The notes below the pieces were generated by a model. That model saw only the letters and a program-made list of their open reading frames with translations, had not been told where the DNA came from and searched no databases. Shown one piece after another: positions 1 through 11,212 of a DNA stretch of 64,000 nt. Both the position numbers and the translations under genes were made by a program. The stretch is taken from NCBI GenBank assembly GCA_932294295.1, contig OW028580.1:28528896-28592895 (forward strand). The letters are read 5' to 3'. Each line of letters opens with the position of its first letter. Positions within the stretch are counted from its first letter, which is position 1. Source of the stretch: Alitta virens (lineage: Eukaryota > Annelida > Polychaeta > Phyllodocida > Nereididae).

Positions 1-309
1 CAAATGAAGAGGGTTTATACATTGAAATGGTTCAGTCTTGTTAACAGAAGAGTGTCAATGAACTATATAAATATCGTCAAATTTTGTTAGATACATATTT
101 GTTTCCAAATGCAATGAGTTTACGGTGCATATTCCCTTTGCACAGACAAAATTTGTTTGGCTTAAATCAACCATGAAGTGTCTTTTTGCTTTCAGTATTT
201 GGTAAACTACCTCGATTTTATTACAATTTTCTTATAACATGTTTATTTGCTGCTTAGATCTCAACAAAACATGCAACTTGCATTAAAGCTACATGGTCAC
301 ATTGCACTC
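1..309. other. Unassigned AT-rich sequence
   Basis: I see no coding signature, RNA gene or recognised repeat here. It is ordinary AT-rich non-coding sequence leading up to a SINE-2 tail fragment. Confidence 0.6.
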
Positions 310-430
310 GATGTCTTTGCTGAGGCAAGTAGAAGGCCCCACCCTTGGGGGTAAATGTGTAATATGGTGTCGAATCCAAACTTTCTCATCTCATCATTAC
401 GTCTGCCTGAGGCAGCTGGTCGAGACATAG
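310..430 (+). repeat. SINE-2 tail fragment
   Basis: This copy carries the SINE-2 tail: GAGGCAAGTAGAAGGCCCC, then GGTAAATGTGTAATATGGTGT with one base changed from the family form, then CTCATCATTACGTCTGCC and CAGCTGGTC. The same string of motifs recurs at about 3,255, 5,366, 6,975, 11,415, 11,524 (minus), 12,905 (minus) and 46,125. The tRNA-like head seen in the full-length copy at 11,524-11,832 is missing, so this is a 5'-truncated or decayed retroposon. Confidence 0.7.
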
Positions 431-878
431 CACCACTGGGTGCATCACTTATCTCATAACAGTGGTGGTGATACAAACTTGATTGTATGCACTTACCACA
501 CACTTGCTGCCAAGTAGACAGAAGACAGCATTCCTTCAGCAGACAGAAGGTCAGATGTCAGATTCGTACAGAGTGTCAAATGCTTGCAGTGATGCTGTTT
601 GGTCATCTCCATTAGCATACAAATAGGTTTCCCATCCGGAAGCTAATAAGGATGAAATCGAGCACTTGGTGACCGTTGCTGTATTCTTGATGTTTGCGTT
701 TGCATGGTCACTTCTTGCCAATGGGTGAACTGGACTTGGCTTAGGGATTTATTGAAGTGTTCTCCCAGTAAAGGTTGGTCTACTGTCTCTACTATGAAGT
801 ATATAGTCGCAATGGGGAGAAAAAGTAACAGTGCCTACAGGGGGAGCTACGCCTGTTGCAGATAAAAAGACCATATGA

Positions 879-931
879 TGACGTCACTACCTAATTGTTA
901 CATTGATGACGTCACAATAATGATGATGTCA
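879..931. promoter_or_regulatory. Pair of CRE palindromes plus a degenerate third site
   Basis: Two perfect TGACGTCA octamers lie at 879-886 and 907-914, 28 bp apart, followed by TGATGTCA at 924-931. TGACGTCA is the established binding palindrome of CREB/ATF bZIP factors. No TATA box or coding start is visible nearby, so a regulatory role is inference. The cluster could equally be a small local duplication of a TGATGACGTCAC word. Confidence 0.35.
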
Positions 932-1189
932 ATAAACAATACTTATCTGCTACGGTCTCAGTGACCTCTAGTGGAACTTTTCCTCCTCATAGCTTGTCAT
1001 TTTTCTGTCCTACATGCCCAGATATTGCAGAAAGCTTTTTGGTTAGATTTCTCAGGAACTAGATGGGGTAGAGCAAAAAATGACCCCTAATTCTACTCCT
1101 TTGGCTCGTTCGCTCAGGTATTTTATAAATATGGTGGTTACATTGGAAATAAATTAGATTCTACAAAATTATAATTTGTATGAGTTATT

Positions 1190-1403
1190 AACAATTGTTC
1201 TATGGGGTGGGGTGATTAGGGCTTTACGTCCTGTATTTCTGCACCTGATGGGCTTATTAGGACAGGCAGGGACCATGGCAATGAGATGAAGGATGAAACA
1301 GCCATTCAACTTTGGCTCGACTGGGAATCCAATCCAGGACCGAGCGGTTGGAAGCAAAGAGCGCTACCTCTGAGCTAGGCCCCCACCCCAACAATTGTTA
1401 TAT
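1190..1403 (-). mobile_element. SINE-1 (Gly-tRNA-like) copy with target-site duplication
   Basis: The body is 1,204-1,389 on the minus strand. It is flanked by 14-bp direct repeats, AACAATTGTTcTAT at 1,190-1,203 and AACAATTGTTaTAT at 1,390-1,403, which is the hallmark of LINE-assisted retroposition. Read on the minus strand it begins with a tRNA-like head with an A box (TAGCTCAGAGGTAGCGC) and a decayed B box. A non-tRNA body follows and ends in GTAAAGCCCTAATCACC. Related copies lie at about 12.4, 20.0, 20.9, 21.7 and 37.1 kb. It is non-coding; its only likely function was RNA polymerase III transcription. Confidence 0.85.
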
Positions 1404-2704
1404 CCAACAGGAAACACGTAATGGTGTCTCCTACAATTTACTACAAAACATTAAACAACTAAATGTATTAAAATGCATGTTAACTTAAAGCTTATTCCAA
1501 AAGAGGTGAAGGACGTCCAATACTATCTTGGATAAATTTCAAGTAAAACATCTTCGTTCTTCAAGTGTACATGTCAAAGATTCAAGATTAAGATTAAAAA
1601 AAAAAATCTGTATAGGATTTCACATATGAATTTACTGTGGAGGGAGCTTCCCAAAGAAAATCAGATGTCGCTAACTGGGGAGCTCCCTGTGTGGTAAGTG
1701 GGAAACTTAGCCAAGTATAAAACAGCAATGAATTTCTTGTACACAAAGACATCCATCTCTGAAACACTCAAAATATCTATGTATATTATACGATACATGT
1801 GTTGCAATTTTTTCATTACTGGGTGTGATCAATCATCCTTGCCATACTCCGTCATTCCCTGTCACCTGGTGTTATAGTGAAGGGCTTTGAAACTTCCTAA
1901 GATTACAAAAAAGCTTGCACCCTTAATTGCAAAAAATATGTAAGTATACATACATGGTATACACTTTTTTTCAAACATGAAACATGGCATACAAAGAATA
2001 AAGTTGTACATTTTAAAATAGTAATTATTGTTTGTTTTCAGTTCAATGAAATCAGTCGATATTTTGTAACAAAGCACACAAGGTGCCAAATGAAAACCCC
2101 ACATGGGGTAATTGCTCACTGTATGACACAAATTAACAATACAGCCAATCAACACAGAGTGATTCATGATGTTCTCCAATTTTTTCTCTTACATTAAATG
2201 TCTACCATGGCACTGATTGAACACTGGCAGTCACATTGCTGTCTGAGAGACTGTTTGGATGGAAACCAAACTACAAGTGCATTCAGTGTTATGAGCCATG
2301 CATAAATGTACTAAATGTATAGAGGACGCTGGCAGGAAGGATAAGTAAAACATATATTCTAATAAAAGTATTTGCAACGATAAAACACTATCAAAATGTG
2401 TAAGAAAGGCTGAAGCATATTGAACTGTCAAAGAGTGTTTGTTATAAACTGTTTTTCGTTTTATGCCAGTCTAGCTTGATAATGACCTTGTCATGACCAG
2501 CATTTCGATATTAAAAGGAGTTCAACTGTACATATTTATTTGTAAACAAAATCATCATTGATAAAGTACACTTATGTTCTAACACCAGGTTCTATAGCAT
2601 AAGAATTAGTACTGCCAAGAACAAAGAAACCAACAGTCTGAGGGAGAAGTCTGCAAGTATGAAGTTTCAAAGAGCCACAGCATTGAAGGGTTTTGGTGAA
2701 CTTA
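1404..2704. other. Unassigned non-coding stretch
   Basis: No recognised repeat or coding signal was found. Minus-strand open frames of 66-105 codons here have no family-like features. They are AT-driven, with many Phe, Ile, Leu, Cys and Tyr codons. Confidence 0.5.
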
Positions 2705-2810
2705 AAGCTCCTTGTGGTACACCAGATGGCTTGGTGCAGACCATCTGGTCATCTGTTTTGTGGGATTTTCTTGAGATGTAGTATTAAGTTTCACACCTTT
2801 AGTGGAGATT
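2705..2810 (+). repeat. Dispersed hairpin repeat, copy 1
   Basis: It contains CCAGATGG (2,722-2,729) and its reverse complement CCATCTGG (2,741-2,748) around an 11-nt loop. A region with matches such as TGGGATT, GAGATG and TTTAGTGG follows. The same hairpin with the same loop length recurs at 8,521-8,548 with related downstream sequence. Two copies with conserved arms indicate an uncharacterised dispersed repeat. Confidence 0.5.
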
Positions 2811-3254
2811 TGTTTTTATTTTTTGGTAGTTTATGTGTTTATATAATACAATGACAGTACCGGAATTAACACAGCTAGATGTACAATGTATGAAAGAGTG
2901 ATGACTGTATATACAATGTACAAACAAATACTGTATATACCATTGTATTGTAATGTGCTGTGGTGTAGATAGGAGACAATATATTATTTGAAATGGATCT
3001 TTTCCAACCATTTGCTTACTGATGCGTTGGCTTTGAATGTAAATTGCCTAACATTAGCAACATAATCTATCTCGAAGGTTCACTCACCCCACAGATGAGA
3101 CAAATGTCTGAACAGATCATTTCAAAATTACCCCTGAAGCCTGCATTGTGACTTAGAAATAGTATATGAAGAATATGTTACAAAAAAAAAATGTCTGAAC
3201 GAAAAGTTTCGACAATCCAAGTGTCAGTATACTGGGTAGAAACATAATTTTTTA
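2811..3254. other. Unassigned non-coding stretch
   Basis: AT-rich sequence with a short poly-A run. No supportable feature was found. Confidence 0.5.
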
Positions 3255-3350
3255 TCACAATTACATGATGTGGACTCCAAGATTTCTCTCCTCATTCTGT
3301 CTGCCTCTAGTGTGGCTAGTCACTCAAGCTTCAGACCATTGCATGAGACG
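3255..3350 (+). repeat. SINE-2 tail fragment
   Basis: The motifs ATGATGTGGACTCCAAGA, CTCATTCTGTCTGCCTCTAG and AAGCTTCAGACCATTGCATG match the SINE-2 tail copies at 5.4 and 7.0 kb in the same order. The head is missing and the copy is diverged. Confidence 0.55.
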
Positions 3351-4773
3351 ACGCTAAATCAGAAAAACACGACCCGTTAGAGCACATTCTAAACTTCACT
3401 TGCCACAAAAATATATCATAATTTCCACCTAAATGCACGATTATTCAAAACTTTAATGTGGTAAACATCAGTTTGACGAAAATAAGTTTACCACTAGTTG
3501 GTAGAAAGGTTTTAAAAGCAATTGCATGTTTTACGAAATGACAATTTTTTCAGACTTTGATGATTTGGAAGGTTATCAAATTAAACAAACCCACAGCATT
3601 TAGAATTCAGCTCTAGCTCAGTCTGTCATTGGTTAGGATAAATATGTAAATAATTCCAGGCGGCATAATCAATATGGCTTCCAAATGTGAAATTATTGTT
3701 AATAAAACTTCAAAGGAATATTAAGTCTAACCTCGCCATAAGAAAAATTCATTATCCTAGACCCAGTTTTATTCTTGCCATTGTATTTTTGTTTTTACCA
3801 AGACAACAAAACCACTATGAGGCGCCCTCCAAGGTCATAATGACACATTCTATTATCGTATACTAACTTATAAACACTGACATGTGATATGTCAGATTAC
3901 CCATGATTGAGTGGAGTGTAAGATATAAGGACTTGAGAACATATTACATCTCCATTGTTTCACTTCAGTATCACCTCACCATTAAGACCACTTCACACCT
4001 AGTATATTCTGCCTTTTTTTATATTGTTCAGGTGATTTGAATTTTGTGTCAAGTTCAAGGGTAAAATAGAGCTGGCTCCAAATGCCATAGTTCTTAACTG
4101 CATTTTAGTCTTCATGGATTGGATTGGATTTTATTTCTCACATTATAAAGCACATTCATCACAACCGTTCTAGATATGAAAATGCTTTTTTCAAATAATT
4201 GGAATAAAGTATACTGTGAGGGATGAGCACAAGCTTACCAGAATTAAGCTATTTAATGTGAACATTCCTTAAAAAAGATTATATCAAAATTTTTCAATAT
4301 ACATACATTGCAGTGCATATAAAGAAACAAATATAAAAATAAAGAATAATAATAAGAAGAAAAACAGGACTCTTGTATTACTCATGCATTGTGAGGTGGT
4401 CTCGCAGTAAGTCTCCACTGTACAGATGTAAGTCGTTGCTGCTAGAAGCCATGACTTTTGGCAATAGTCCAAGCAGTGTTTGTAGAGCTGTGTTCCTGGT
4501 CATTTTTTGCATCATAAATGCAAATGTTTCTGTTGACATATGCAGATCCCTTTACTATTTATATGAGAAGATGCTCCCTGCATCCCATACCAGCTTGTAT
4601 CAGTCTTCTGGTTGGCTTGACCAAGGGCCAGAGTTTTTGTCAGTGAAAATGTCTCGAGCCACATGGTCAGTTGGCGGAGTGCAACCATGTGTGAAATGGA
4701 ATGTTTTCCTTAGCAACAGTTCGAAAGGCAACCGTATTGGTCGCTACATGCATGTACATTGTAATTCTTAAAA
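3351..4773. other. Unassigned non-coding stretch
   Basis: A plus-strand open frame of 132 codons (4,373-4,771) is the longest here, but it shows no recognisable domain. The opposite strand is equally peptide-like over short distances and contains stops. I find no splice-flanked exon that I would defend. Confidence 0.4.
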
Positions 4774-4860
4774 TAGTGTAGACTACTTACTTGAAATTCA
4801 ATGGAAACCCTATGTAAGACACGTTAAATGCCACCTTACCCGAAATAGGAGTCTACACTA
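4774..4860. repeat. Short inverted-repeat element (87 bp)
   Basis: Perfect 11-bp arms TAGTGTAGACT (4,774-4,784) and AGTCTACACTA (4,850-4,860) enclose about 65 bp. This has the shape of a miniature foldback or solo MITE. A second inverted-repeat pair begins 24 bp further on. Confidence 0.5.
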
Positions 4861-4884
4861 AGAAAACTTTACCTGAAATCGCAT

Positions 4885-4973
4885 CCGTGCCTTGACCAAT
4901 TCACCACGATATCCAATAATTTCCTTTTTTGTATAATGACTTGTGCTAAACTATGAAAGTGGTCAAGGCACGG
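4885..4973. repeat. Short inverted-repeat element (89 bp)
   Basis: Perfect 14-bp arms CCGTGCCTTGACCA (4,885-4,898) and TGGTCAAGGCACGG (4,960-4,973) enclose about 61 bp. The arms continue with partial similarity inward. It may be a foldback transposon remnant or a transcribed hairpin; the sequence alone does not decide. Confidence 0.55.
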
Positions 4974-5365
4974 AATCAAAAAACAATTAATTTAACGGCA
5001 GTTGAGCCATTCAGACATGGTGATACATCAAAAAGGCGTTGCAACCACTTTTAATAGACCAGCAAGTTTTCTTAGTGAGTCTTTTGATATTATTCAACAA
5101 TAATGGCCTTTTAAAATAAAGAATTCATTTACGTCAATCACCGTTTGTTTGGAAGATCTATAAATGATGAAATTGTGGATAATAATTTTGATCGTTTTGA
5201 AAGGAGAATCCCACTAGTCAAGAATCTTTTCAAAAATGCACCTCAAAATCTGTCTGAAATTTCTGTCATAAGATCCAAATGAAATGCAATGCATTATCCT
5301 TGTTTTGTACTGCTCTGAATCTCAGTCTGCTTACATGACCAGCTACCAAAACGTAATGATGAGAT
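4974..5365. other. Unassigned non-coding stretch
   Basis: Nothing supportable was seen in this AT-rich interval. Confidence 0.5.
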
Positions 5366-5525
5366 GATAAGGCAAGTAAAAGACCCCACCCATGGGTAAA
5401 TGTGTAACATGGTGTGGACTCCAAGCCTAATCATCTCATCATTATGTCTGCCTGACAGCTGGTCATATAAGTTGACCAAGCTCCAGACCCAGTAGCTTTC
5501 AGACATTGACCCAAAACTGTGAATA
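5366..5525 (+). repeat. SINE-2 tail copy
   Basis: This is one of the best-preserved tails: GGCAAGTAAAAGACCCCACC, GGGTAAATGTGTAACATGGT, GTGGACTCCAAGCC, CATCTCATCATTATGTCTGC and CAGCTGGTC. It continues with AGCTTTCAGACATTGACCC, shared with the 46.1-kb copy. The tRNA-like head is not visible. Confidence 0.7.
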
Positions 5526-6974
5526 CAACATTTGAAGAAAAAATTGCATGATGAAGATATAACCACCACTCCAGTTGCAATTGTGAATTATTAGGTTTTA
5601 AGACAAAAACCAGTGTTCTCATGGCAAATCACTTATCCTGCACTTAACAATGAGCAGTGACATGTTCTTAAACATTAAAAGCAGATCAATACTCTTATCA
5701 ATACATGCCATTTGATATTTTCTTGAGAAAGCCATCACTTAATGATTACTTTGATCCAAGTGAAAATGATCCAAGTGCAAGGAAGTGGGGGGGGGGGGGG
5801 TGTGGAACAAAATCTTTAAGGATGCAAGATTAAAATCAATTGTTAGGCTGGTGGGTAATTCGAGAAAAGCAGGAAATTGAAAATGTGCTGTTTTAGTAAA
5901 GTTAAACATTATTTAAAAGCACTTGTGTTCTCACAACAGAAAGATCTTGAATGTGATAGTTGTCATGGAAGAGTCACATCATTTCAATAGTACAGCTGTT
6001 TATTATTTCAATTTAACTGACAAGATAATTGCCGCTATAAAATACTACACAAAAGCATTGATTTGCATACTTGATAATTGCAATATAAACTGAATAATGT
6101 GTGAGTGTTCTTTTATATAAAAAATATAAGCCTGTCTGTCATAATCAATATAATGCAAATAATAAGTTAGTCACATTTACAATTTATCCACACTGTCCAT
6201 TAGTAATGATGAATAATAGGAAGGTGGTAGTCCACATTGAGTTTTACATTTACTCTGTAAAAGCTAGTTGAATGTTGTTGATATTTTAAGAATAAGCAGC
6301 ACAATTCAAGATATATCAGAATTTTCACCGAAAAACAATAAGTGACCCATTATAAAGTTTACTGTGAAACTTTTGATGATTAGATTTTTGTTGATACACT
6401 TTTGAAAAGTTGAACTTTCTGTGTGAAAATGTACAAATGATGTATATTGAAAGTTGAACTTACCAAAACTATACACTGGCTTTTTGTGTGTGCTGTTTTT
6501 CTTCAGTAATTCTCCATTGCTCTTCAACTACGCAAACCTTTTTTTAGGCAGAGTGATGAATGAGAAAACCCCCATGAGGTAATTTCTTATTGTCTGACAC
6601 AAACGATCATCCGAGACATTCTACACATGATCATTTGTGCTACATTGTTCTGTATTATGTCTGTCTGTCAGCCAGGGCAAGTAATCATTTTTCTACTTGT
6701 GGGATGATTTCGTAAGAATTTTGGCTTGATTCCAAGCAAGTTATATTGTCTTGAGCCAAAAATATACTCTACGGTATAATATTCTACAATAGAGCAATTA
6801 AGACAAGAATTGGTGCCAAATTTACTGGTCTTAATTGCTGGGTGGTCTTAGTTAGAAGTAAATTACGTGGTAAATGTATACAGTGACTCTACACTGAAGA
6901 TCATCATTTGGAATGACAATTAATGATCTTCAAAATAAAAATGTTGGTCCCGTAACTTATCTTCTACAAAATGT
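5526..6974. other. Unassigned stretch with a G14 tract
   Basis: It contains an uninterrupted run of 14 G at 5,787-5,800, a short ATGATCCAAGTG duplication just before it, and otherwise plain AT-rich sequence. No coding or RNA feature was recognised. Confidence 0.5.
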
Positions 6975-7080
6975 CTATGTCTATGGGTAAATGTGTAATA
7001 TGGTGTGGACTCCAAGCCATCTCATCATTACATCTGCCTCTGACAGCTGGTCGTGTAAGCTGAGTAAGCTTCAGAACCAT
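6975..7080 (+). repeat. SINE-2 tail fragment
   Basis: It contains GGGTAAATGTGTAATATGGT, GTGGACTCCAAGCCATCTC, ACATCTGCCTCTGACAGCTG and AGCTGAGTAAGCTTCAGA, in family order. The head is missing. Confidence 0.65.
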
Positions 7081-8509
7081 TTAATTATTGTTATTGTAAA
7101 GTGTTTTGAAATCGAAGTGGTCTCCACATCAGGCACTGTAGGTTTCCACACCATTTGGTTTCAAATTTCAATGTTCTTAGTAGTAAAGTTTCTCTGTGAT
7201 GAGTTGGTCTGTTTGCACACGTGACTTGGAATAAATCAAAAGTTGTGAAATCACAGAATAGGTTTGGGAAGTCCAAAAGTATGAAGTTTCAAAGACACTT
7301 AAAGACAATGGGGGACCGAGCATCCACGACTTCCGCCAGGGCGGCGCCACCAACCCACAGGTACCTCCCGTGATGAGCCTATATATTATAAGCATCGTAG
7401 AACCAGATAGGGCGCTACTTTTAAGTTGATTTTCGGGGGTTATTAGGAAATTTTAGTCATCACACCAGGCTTAGCAATTTAGGTTGCCTCAGCCAATTGA
7501 TATCCACACCTGATTCTTAATTGCACTTTGTGGATCGCTCAAGACAATGAACAGAAATCATATTGGAATCAAATTGATTGACATGAAACTGCAATCACTG
7601 CAATGTGTCTTGATTGAATTAGTTCTCTATGTTAACCTTTTGCATTGGACTTATAAGGAAATTTTAAGAAACGTTATTGTTCCTTTTGCTCTTATTTAAG
7701 CCTATGTAAATGACAATGTGGATAATATGTTATAAAATTCAATAATTATTACATGTTGTTTGTAATGTAATGATTGAACTCAATTTTATTGTCTTGACAC
7801 AGGCCTTTAGGTCTTTTGTAACCTCTTAATGTCGGTAAAATGCATTCTTTCAAGTGATATATATGACAATTAATTATAATAGGATATTGTGACCCCCTGC
7901 AAGAAATAAATAAAATACAAAAATTTAAATGTTGCAGATGAAATTTGTAAAAAATAATCCGGTCAATTTCGTTTTTACCACCAGGGGGCCAGATGCGTTG
8001 ATTCAGAAAATGTTATTCTCTTAAACTGTTGGGACTCTAAAAAAACTAATAAAAAAATTGGTAAATGCATCACCACTATGTCTCTAGCCACTTATGATAT
8101 TATCATGCCCCTTCCCCATATATTTCACCAATATTTATGCTTCTGAAGTGTTTGGGACTTTTTAGAAGGGGGGTGGGACAAACATTCAATGTCATACAGC
8201 TTCATTATATGGATGGTGACCTATAACTTAACTTAGTATTCAGAGAATAGTGGTAAAAAATCTGTGGTGAAAATGCATTTAAACCCATTCTTATGCTTGG
8301 AAACATATTATTTCCAATTTTCTCATTGAATTACCATGCAATTGGTAATTTGTCAGACAAAGTTTTTAAAACTATGGTGACCCCCATTTTTCTTTCATTA
8401 TTTTTAACAAGAACAATTGCTTTAACTTTGTACAAAATTTCATGGCATTCTCAGGGGTAGAACTGAATACCCACATTTGTCTTTAACTTTGAAGGACTTA
8501 AAATCTCTT
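7081..8509. other. Unassigned non-coding stretch
   Basis: It holds a small GC-rich patch at about 7,308-7,370 within AT-rich sequence. A GTATGAAGTTTCAAAGA word at 7,278-7,294 is shared with about 2,657. No gene was recognised. Confidence 0.45.
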
Positions 8510-8625
8510 ATTAGTGCGAGACCAGATGGCTTGGTGTAGACCATCTGGGCATCTGGATTTGGGATTAACTTAAGATGAGGTGCTAAGTTAGCCTTAGCTC
8601 ATTACACTAGTGGTGGAAAATTCTG
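8510..8625 (+). repeat. Dispersed hairpin repeat, copy 2
   Basis: CCAGATGG (8,522-8,529) and CCATCTGG (8,541-8,548) flank the loop CTTGGTGTAGA, which differs by one base from the loop at 2.7 kb. Downstream, TGGGATT and AAGATG words also match that copy. Confidence 0.5.
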
Positions 8626-8721
8626 CATGCAAACTGCTAGTATTTGCTCTTGTATTATTATTTAGTCATCAGGGGGGTTCTTGTGTCATTCCATGGGATC
8701 CGGTTGTGTATTGAGAAAATC

Positions 8722-8746
8722 AAAATGGCTGCCAAGATGGCCGCCA
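8722..8746 (+). promoter_or_regulatory. Tandem YY1-like motifs
   Basis: AAAATGGCTGCC and AAGATGGCCGCC sit directly next to each other. Both fit the established YY1 consensus core ATGGC(G/C), and YY1 sites are common in promoters and in 5' regions of retroelements. No transcript start or element boundary is visible, so function is inferred only from the motif. Confidence 0.3.
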
Positions 8747-9624
8747 CACACAAATATGGCACTATTTTTGGTCCCAACGAGTTGTTTAATAATAATTAAG
8801 AACAAAATAACGATTTTAGAGATTAAATCAACTTTTTAACTTGCATGATGATTTTCAGGACTACATTAATGAATATAATATAGATGCAGTATCATTCGAC
8901 ATGCACACAATATTTTGATCATTTTCTTTAATAGCATCGAACAATTTTAGTCACATTTTATTAAAAACAGTATCGAACAATTTAATAATCAACCGAGATC
9001 TAATCAACGGACCAAATCCCATTTTTTAGACTGGTAATGACACCTCTTCATAACAATTAACTCATTGCTTAATTGCTATTTTTCTATTTTAATTTCCGCT
9101 GTCCCACACCAAATTTGACGCCACGATAATGAGAAAAATAATTATGAACATGGGAAAAAGTTGATTATATCATAGACTCTGTAATCAAACTTGAAATTTG
9201 GTGTTACGGGTTTAGAATAGAATAGAATCAATCCATAGCGTAACGTTCTGCTTGCACAATAGATATGTTAAAACAAATTCACTTTAGATATATAAAAGTG
9301 AATCAAATGTATGTATAAATATTGTACGATAAAAAATTCTTAGTGTAACAAGTAAATTGTCCTACAGGTAGTTTGGTGTAAAGGAAAGGTCATTAAGAAA
9401 AAATGACACAAACAAAAGACACGTGGACCTTACAACTTTCAGAGGATCTGACCAATTTCTTAACCACTAGGCCCCCATGCAGACATTTGCATTTGGGTCA
9501 CCTAACGTTTGAAGCACACACCGTTCAGCCTGGTAGTTTATTGTATCTCACTAAATTAAAATCAGTTTCGGTTGAAAGCCTTTGCAAAATTAATTTACAA
9601 TAGCTGCTTTCAATGGTCCTATTA
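8747..9624. other. Unassigned non-coding stretch
   Basis: AT-rich, with no recognised repeat or coding feature. A minus-strand A-box-like word (TGGGGGCCTAGTGGTTAAG, reverse complement of about 9,460-9,480) appears without a matching B box, so no tRNA-like element is called. Confidence 0.45.
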
Positions 9625-9935
9625 TAGAGGATTCAATCAATCTGACTACATTTCCCACATGAGGTTTAGGGAAGTGTTGATGTGATGTCATGCTGTTATA
9701 AGAAGCTCTGGCCAATCCCTGAGTTTGGTGTTTGCCCAAATAAGAGTTGATTACAGTGAGGGTGTTAAAGATTAGTTGGCGACCAGATGGTTTTGCAGCA
9801 AGTTTTATATATTTTGATTTAGTGGCCCCCCTCTTCACCCACTAGTTCGATGCTACCTTGAGTCCACACTTGCATACATCACATGATCAGTTTTGGTGGG
9901 TGGTCTGGACTCAGTGTAGTCAATTTTACTGAACA
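9625..9935 (+). repeat. Dispersed repeat shared with the segmental-duplication C blocks
   Basis: Shared words in order include GTTGATGTGATGTCATGCTG, CCAATCCC, GTTTGCCC, AGTTTTATAT, CAGTGGCCC-like, CATACATCA and GAACAAGCAGTAA. Matching copies lie at about 48,510-48,840 and 60,316-60,588. Because this copy is outside the duplicated block, the C blocks have picked up, or contain, a dispersed repeat. It has no coding potential. Confidence 0.6.
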
Positions 9936-10461
9936 AGCAGTAACAGACACAATGGATTTCGTTTTCCATTTTTAGGTGGCATATAACATTTGAATATATT
10001 TCACCTCGTTAATTGTTGTGCAACCTTGCAGGTGATGCTTATAATCTTTCTTGTTGGTTAGCCAAGGTTGTTCGCTCAACTCTGAATGGATATGTCCTTT
10101 TTATGTAAAATGAAGACTTGTGTAATCTATGGACAGCTACTTTGTATTCAGAATATGTCTGTAACATTTGTTGTTTCTGTTAAACTTAAAAAGAAAAATT
10201 TAACAAACATATAATGAAAAGACATTTTTTTTTGTGCTGTTCATTTATTCCGGAGCTCTGCCACTTTGTAAATGTTTCAGAGGCAGACGTAGTGATGAGA
10301 TTTAATTGCTTGAAATAAAAGTCAACGTTTATACCATTTTTACTACCCGGACATAAGCGATAATCGCAAAGACACAACCAATTCAGATGTTTGATTTGAT
10401 AAAAAAAAATTTTGTGTGGTCAAATCTTTCCAAAAACAATCTTTGGCTAGGGTAACTGGAA

Positions 10462-10466
10462 GAGAC

Positions 10467-10501
<35 letters not shown>

Positions 10502-10507
10502 GAGACC

Positions 10508-10546
<39 letters not shown>

Positions 10547-10587
10547 CGCTAGACAGTGAGACAGCTAGACAGAGAGACAGAGAGACC

Positions 10588-10618
<31 letters not shown>

Positions 10619-10778
10619 CGCTAGACAGTGAGACAGCTAGACAGAGAAAGACAGAGAGACCGAGAGACAGACAGACAGACAGACAGCTAGACAGCTAGAC
10701 AGAGAGACAGCTAGACAGCGAGACAGCGAAACAGCTAACCAGCTAGACAGCGAGACACAAGACAGCGAGACAGAGAGC
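10462..10778 (+). repeat. (GACA)n microsatellite with a higher-order period
   Basis: About 317 bp of GACA, GAGA and GCTAGACA units. A longer word, GAGACCGAGAGACAGACAG, begins at 10,501, about 10,581 and about 10,653, and each is followed by GACAGCTAGACAG-type units. The array therefore has a superimposed period of about 75-80 bp. It is purine-rich on the plus strand. Flanking A/G-rich sequence continues to about 10,960. Confidence 0.9.
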
Positions 10779-10904
10779 TAATATAACAAAGAGTAAGAAA
10801 AAGGAAAAAAGAATTACAGAAAGCAAGAAATAAGCAAGAAAGAAATATTATATATAAATTAAAAAGAAAGGCGTACAGTGCAACAATGAGACAGAAAGAC
10901 AGAA

Positions 10905-11212
10905 AATAATGATAAAGTAAGACAAAAGAAATACATAAAGGAAAATATGAAATAGGAAGTAACTGGCAGTTGCAGAGACAAATTGCTGTCGTATACAGAT
11001 CCCCACCGATAGACCTGTCAGGTTTTCTTTCATTGGAAGATGAGGTAACAAAGATAGCATCAACAGATGAAAGTGACAGTGATCCAGCGTCTGATAGCAT
11101 TGGATCTCTTGCTTGCTAAATCCCACATGATGTCAGAATAACAGCTGATGGAGATGCTATCATAGTTGCAGCATCTGGTTTATGCATGTCATTTGGGAAA
11201 AGTCATTCATGA
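10905..11212 (+). pseudogene. Possible coding relic of unknown family
   Basis: One reading frame (codons starting at 10,961 plus multiples of 3) is unusually protein-like for this window. It includes RQIAVVYRSPPIDLSGF, then an acidic Ser/Asp-rich stretch (STDESDSDPASDS), then a single TAA at 11,117. The same frame resumes with IPHDVRITADGDAIIVAASG to a TGA at 11,210. GAG|GTAACA at 11,042-11,050 could serve as a splice donor, and CAG trinucleotides before 10,976 could be acceptors. The VVYR(P/S)P word loosely recalls the endonuclease region of LINE proteins, but the rest does not. I do not recognise the family. It could be a decayed exon, a retroelement fragment, or chance. Confidence 0.22.

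Noticed and set aside
4373..4771. 132-codon plus-strand open frame
   Set aside because: No family features or splice context; the opposite strand is just as peptide-like over short stretches, and no second copy exists to test conservation.
9440..9490. Minus-strand A-box word TGGGGGCCTAGTGGTTAAG as a tRNA-like element
   Set aside because: No B box at a suitable distance and no related body.
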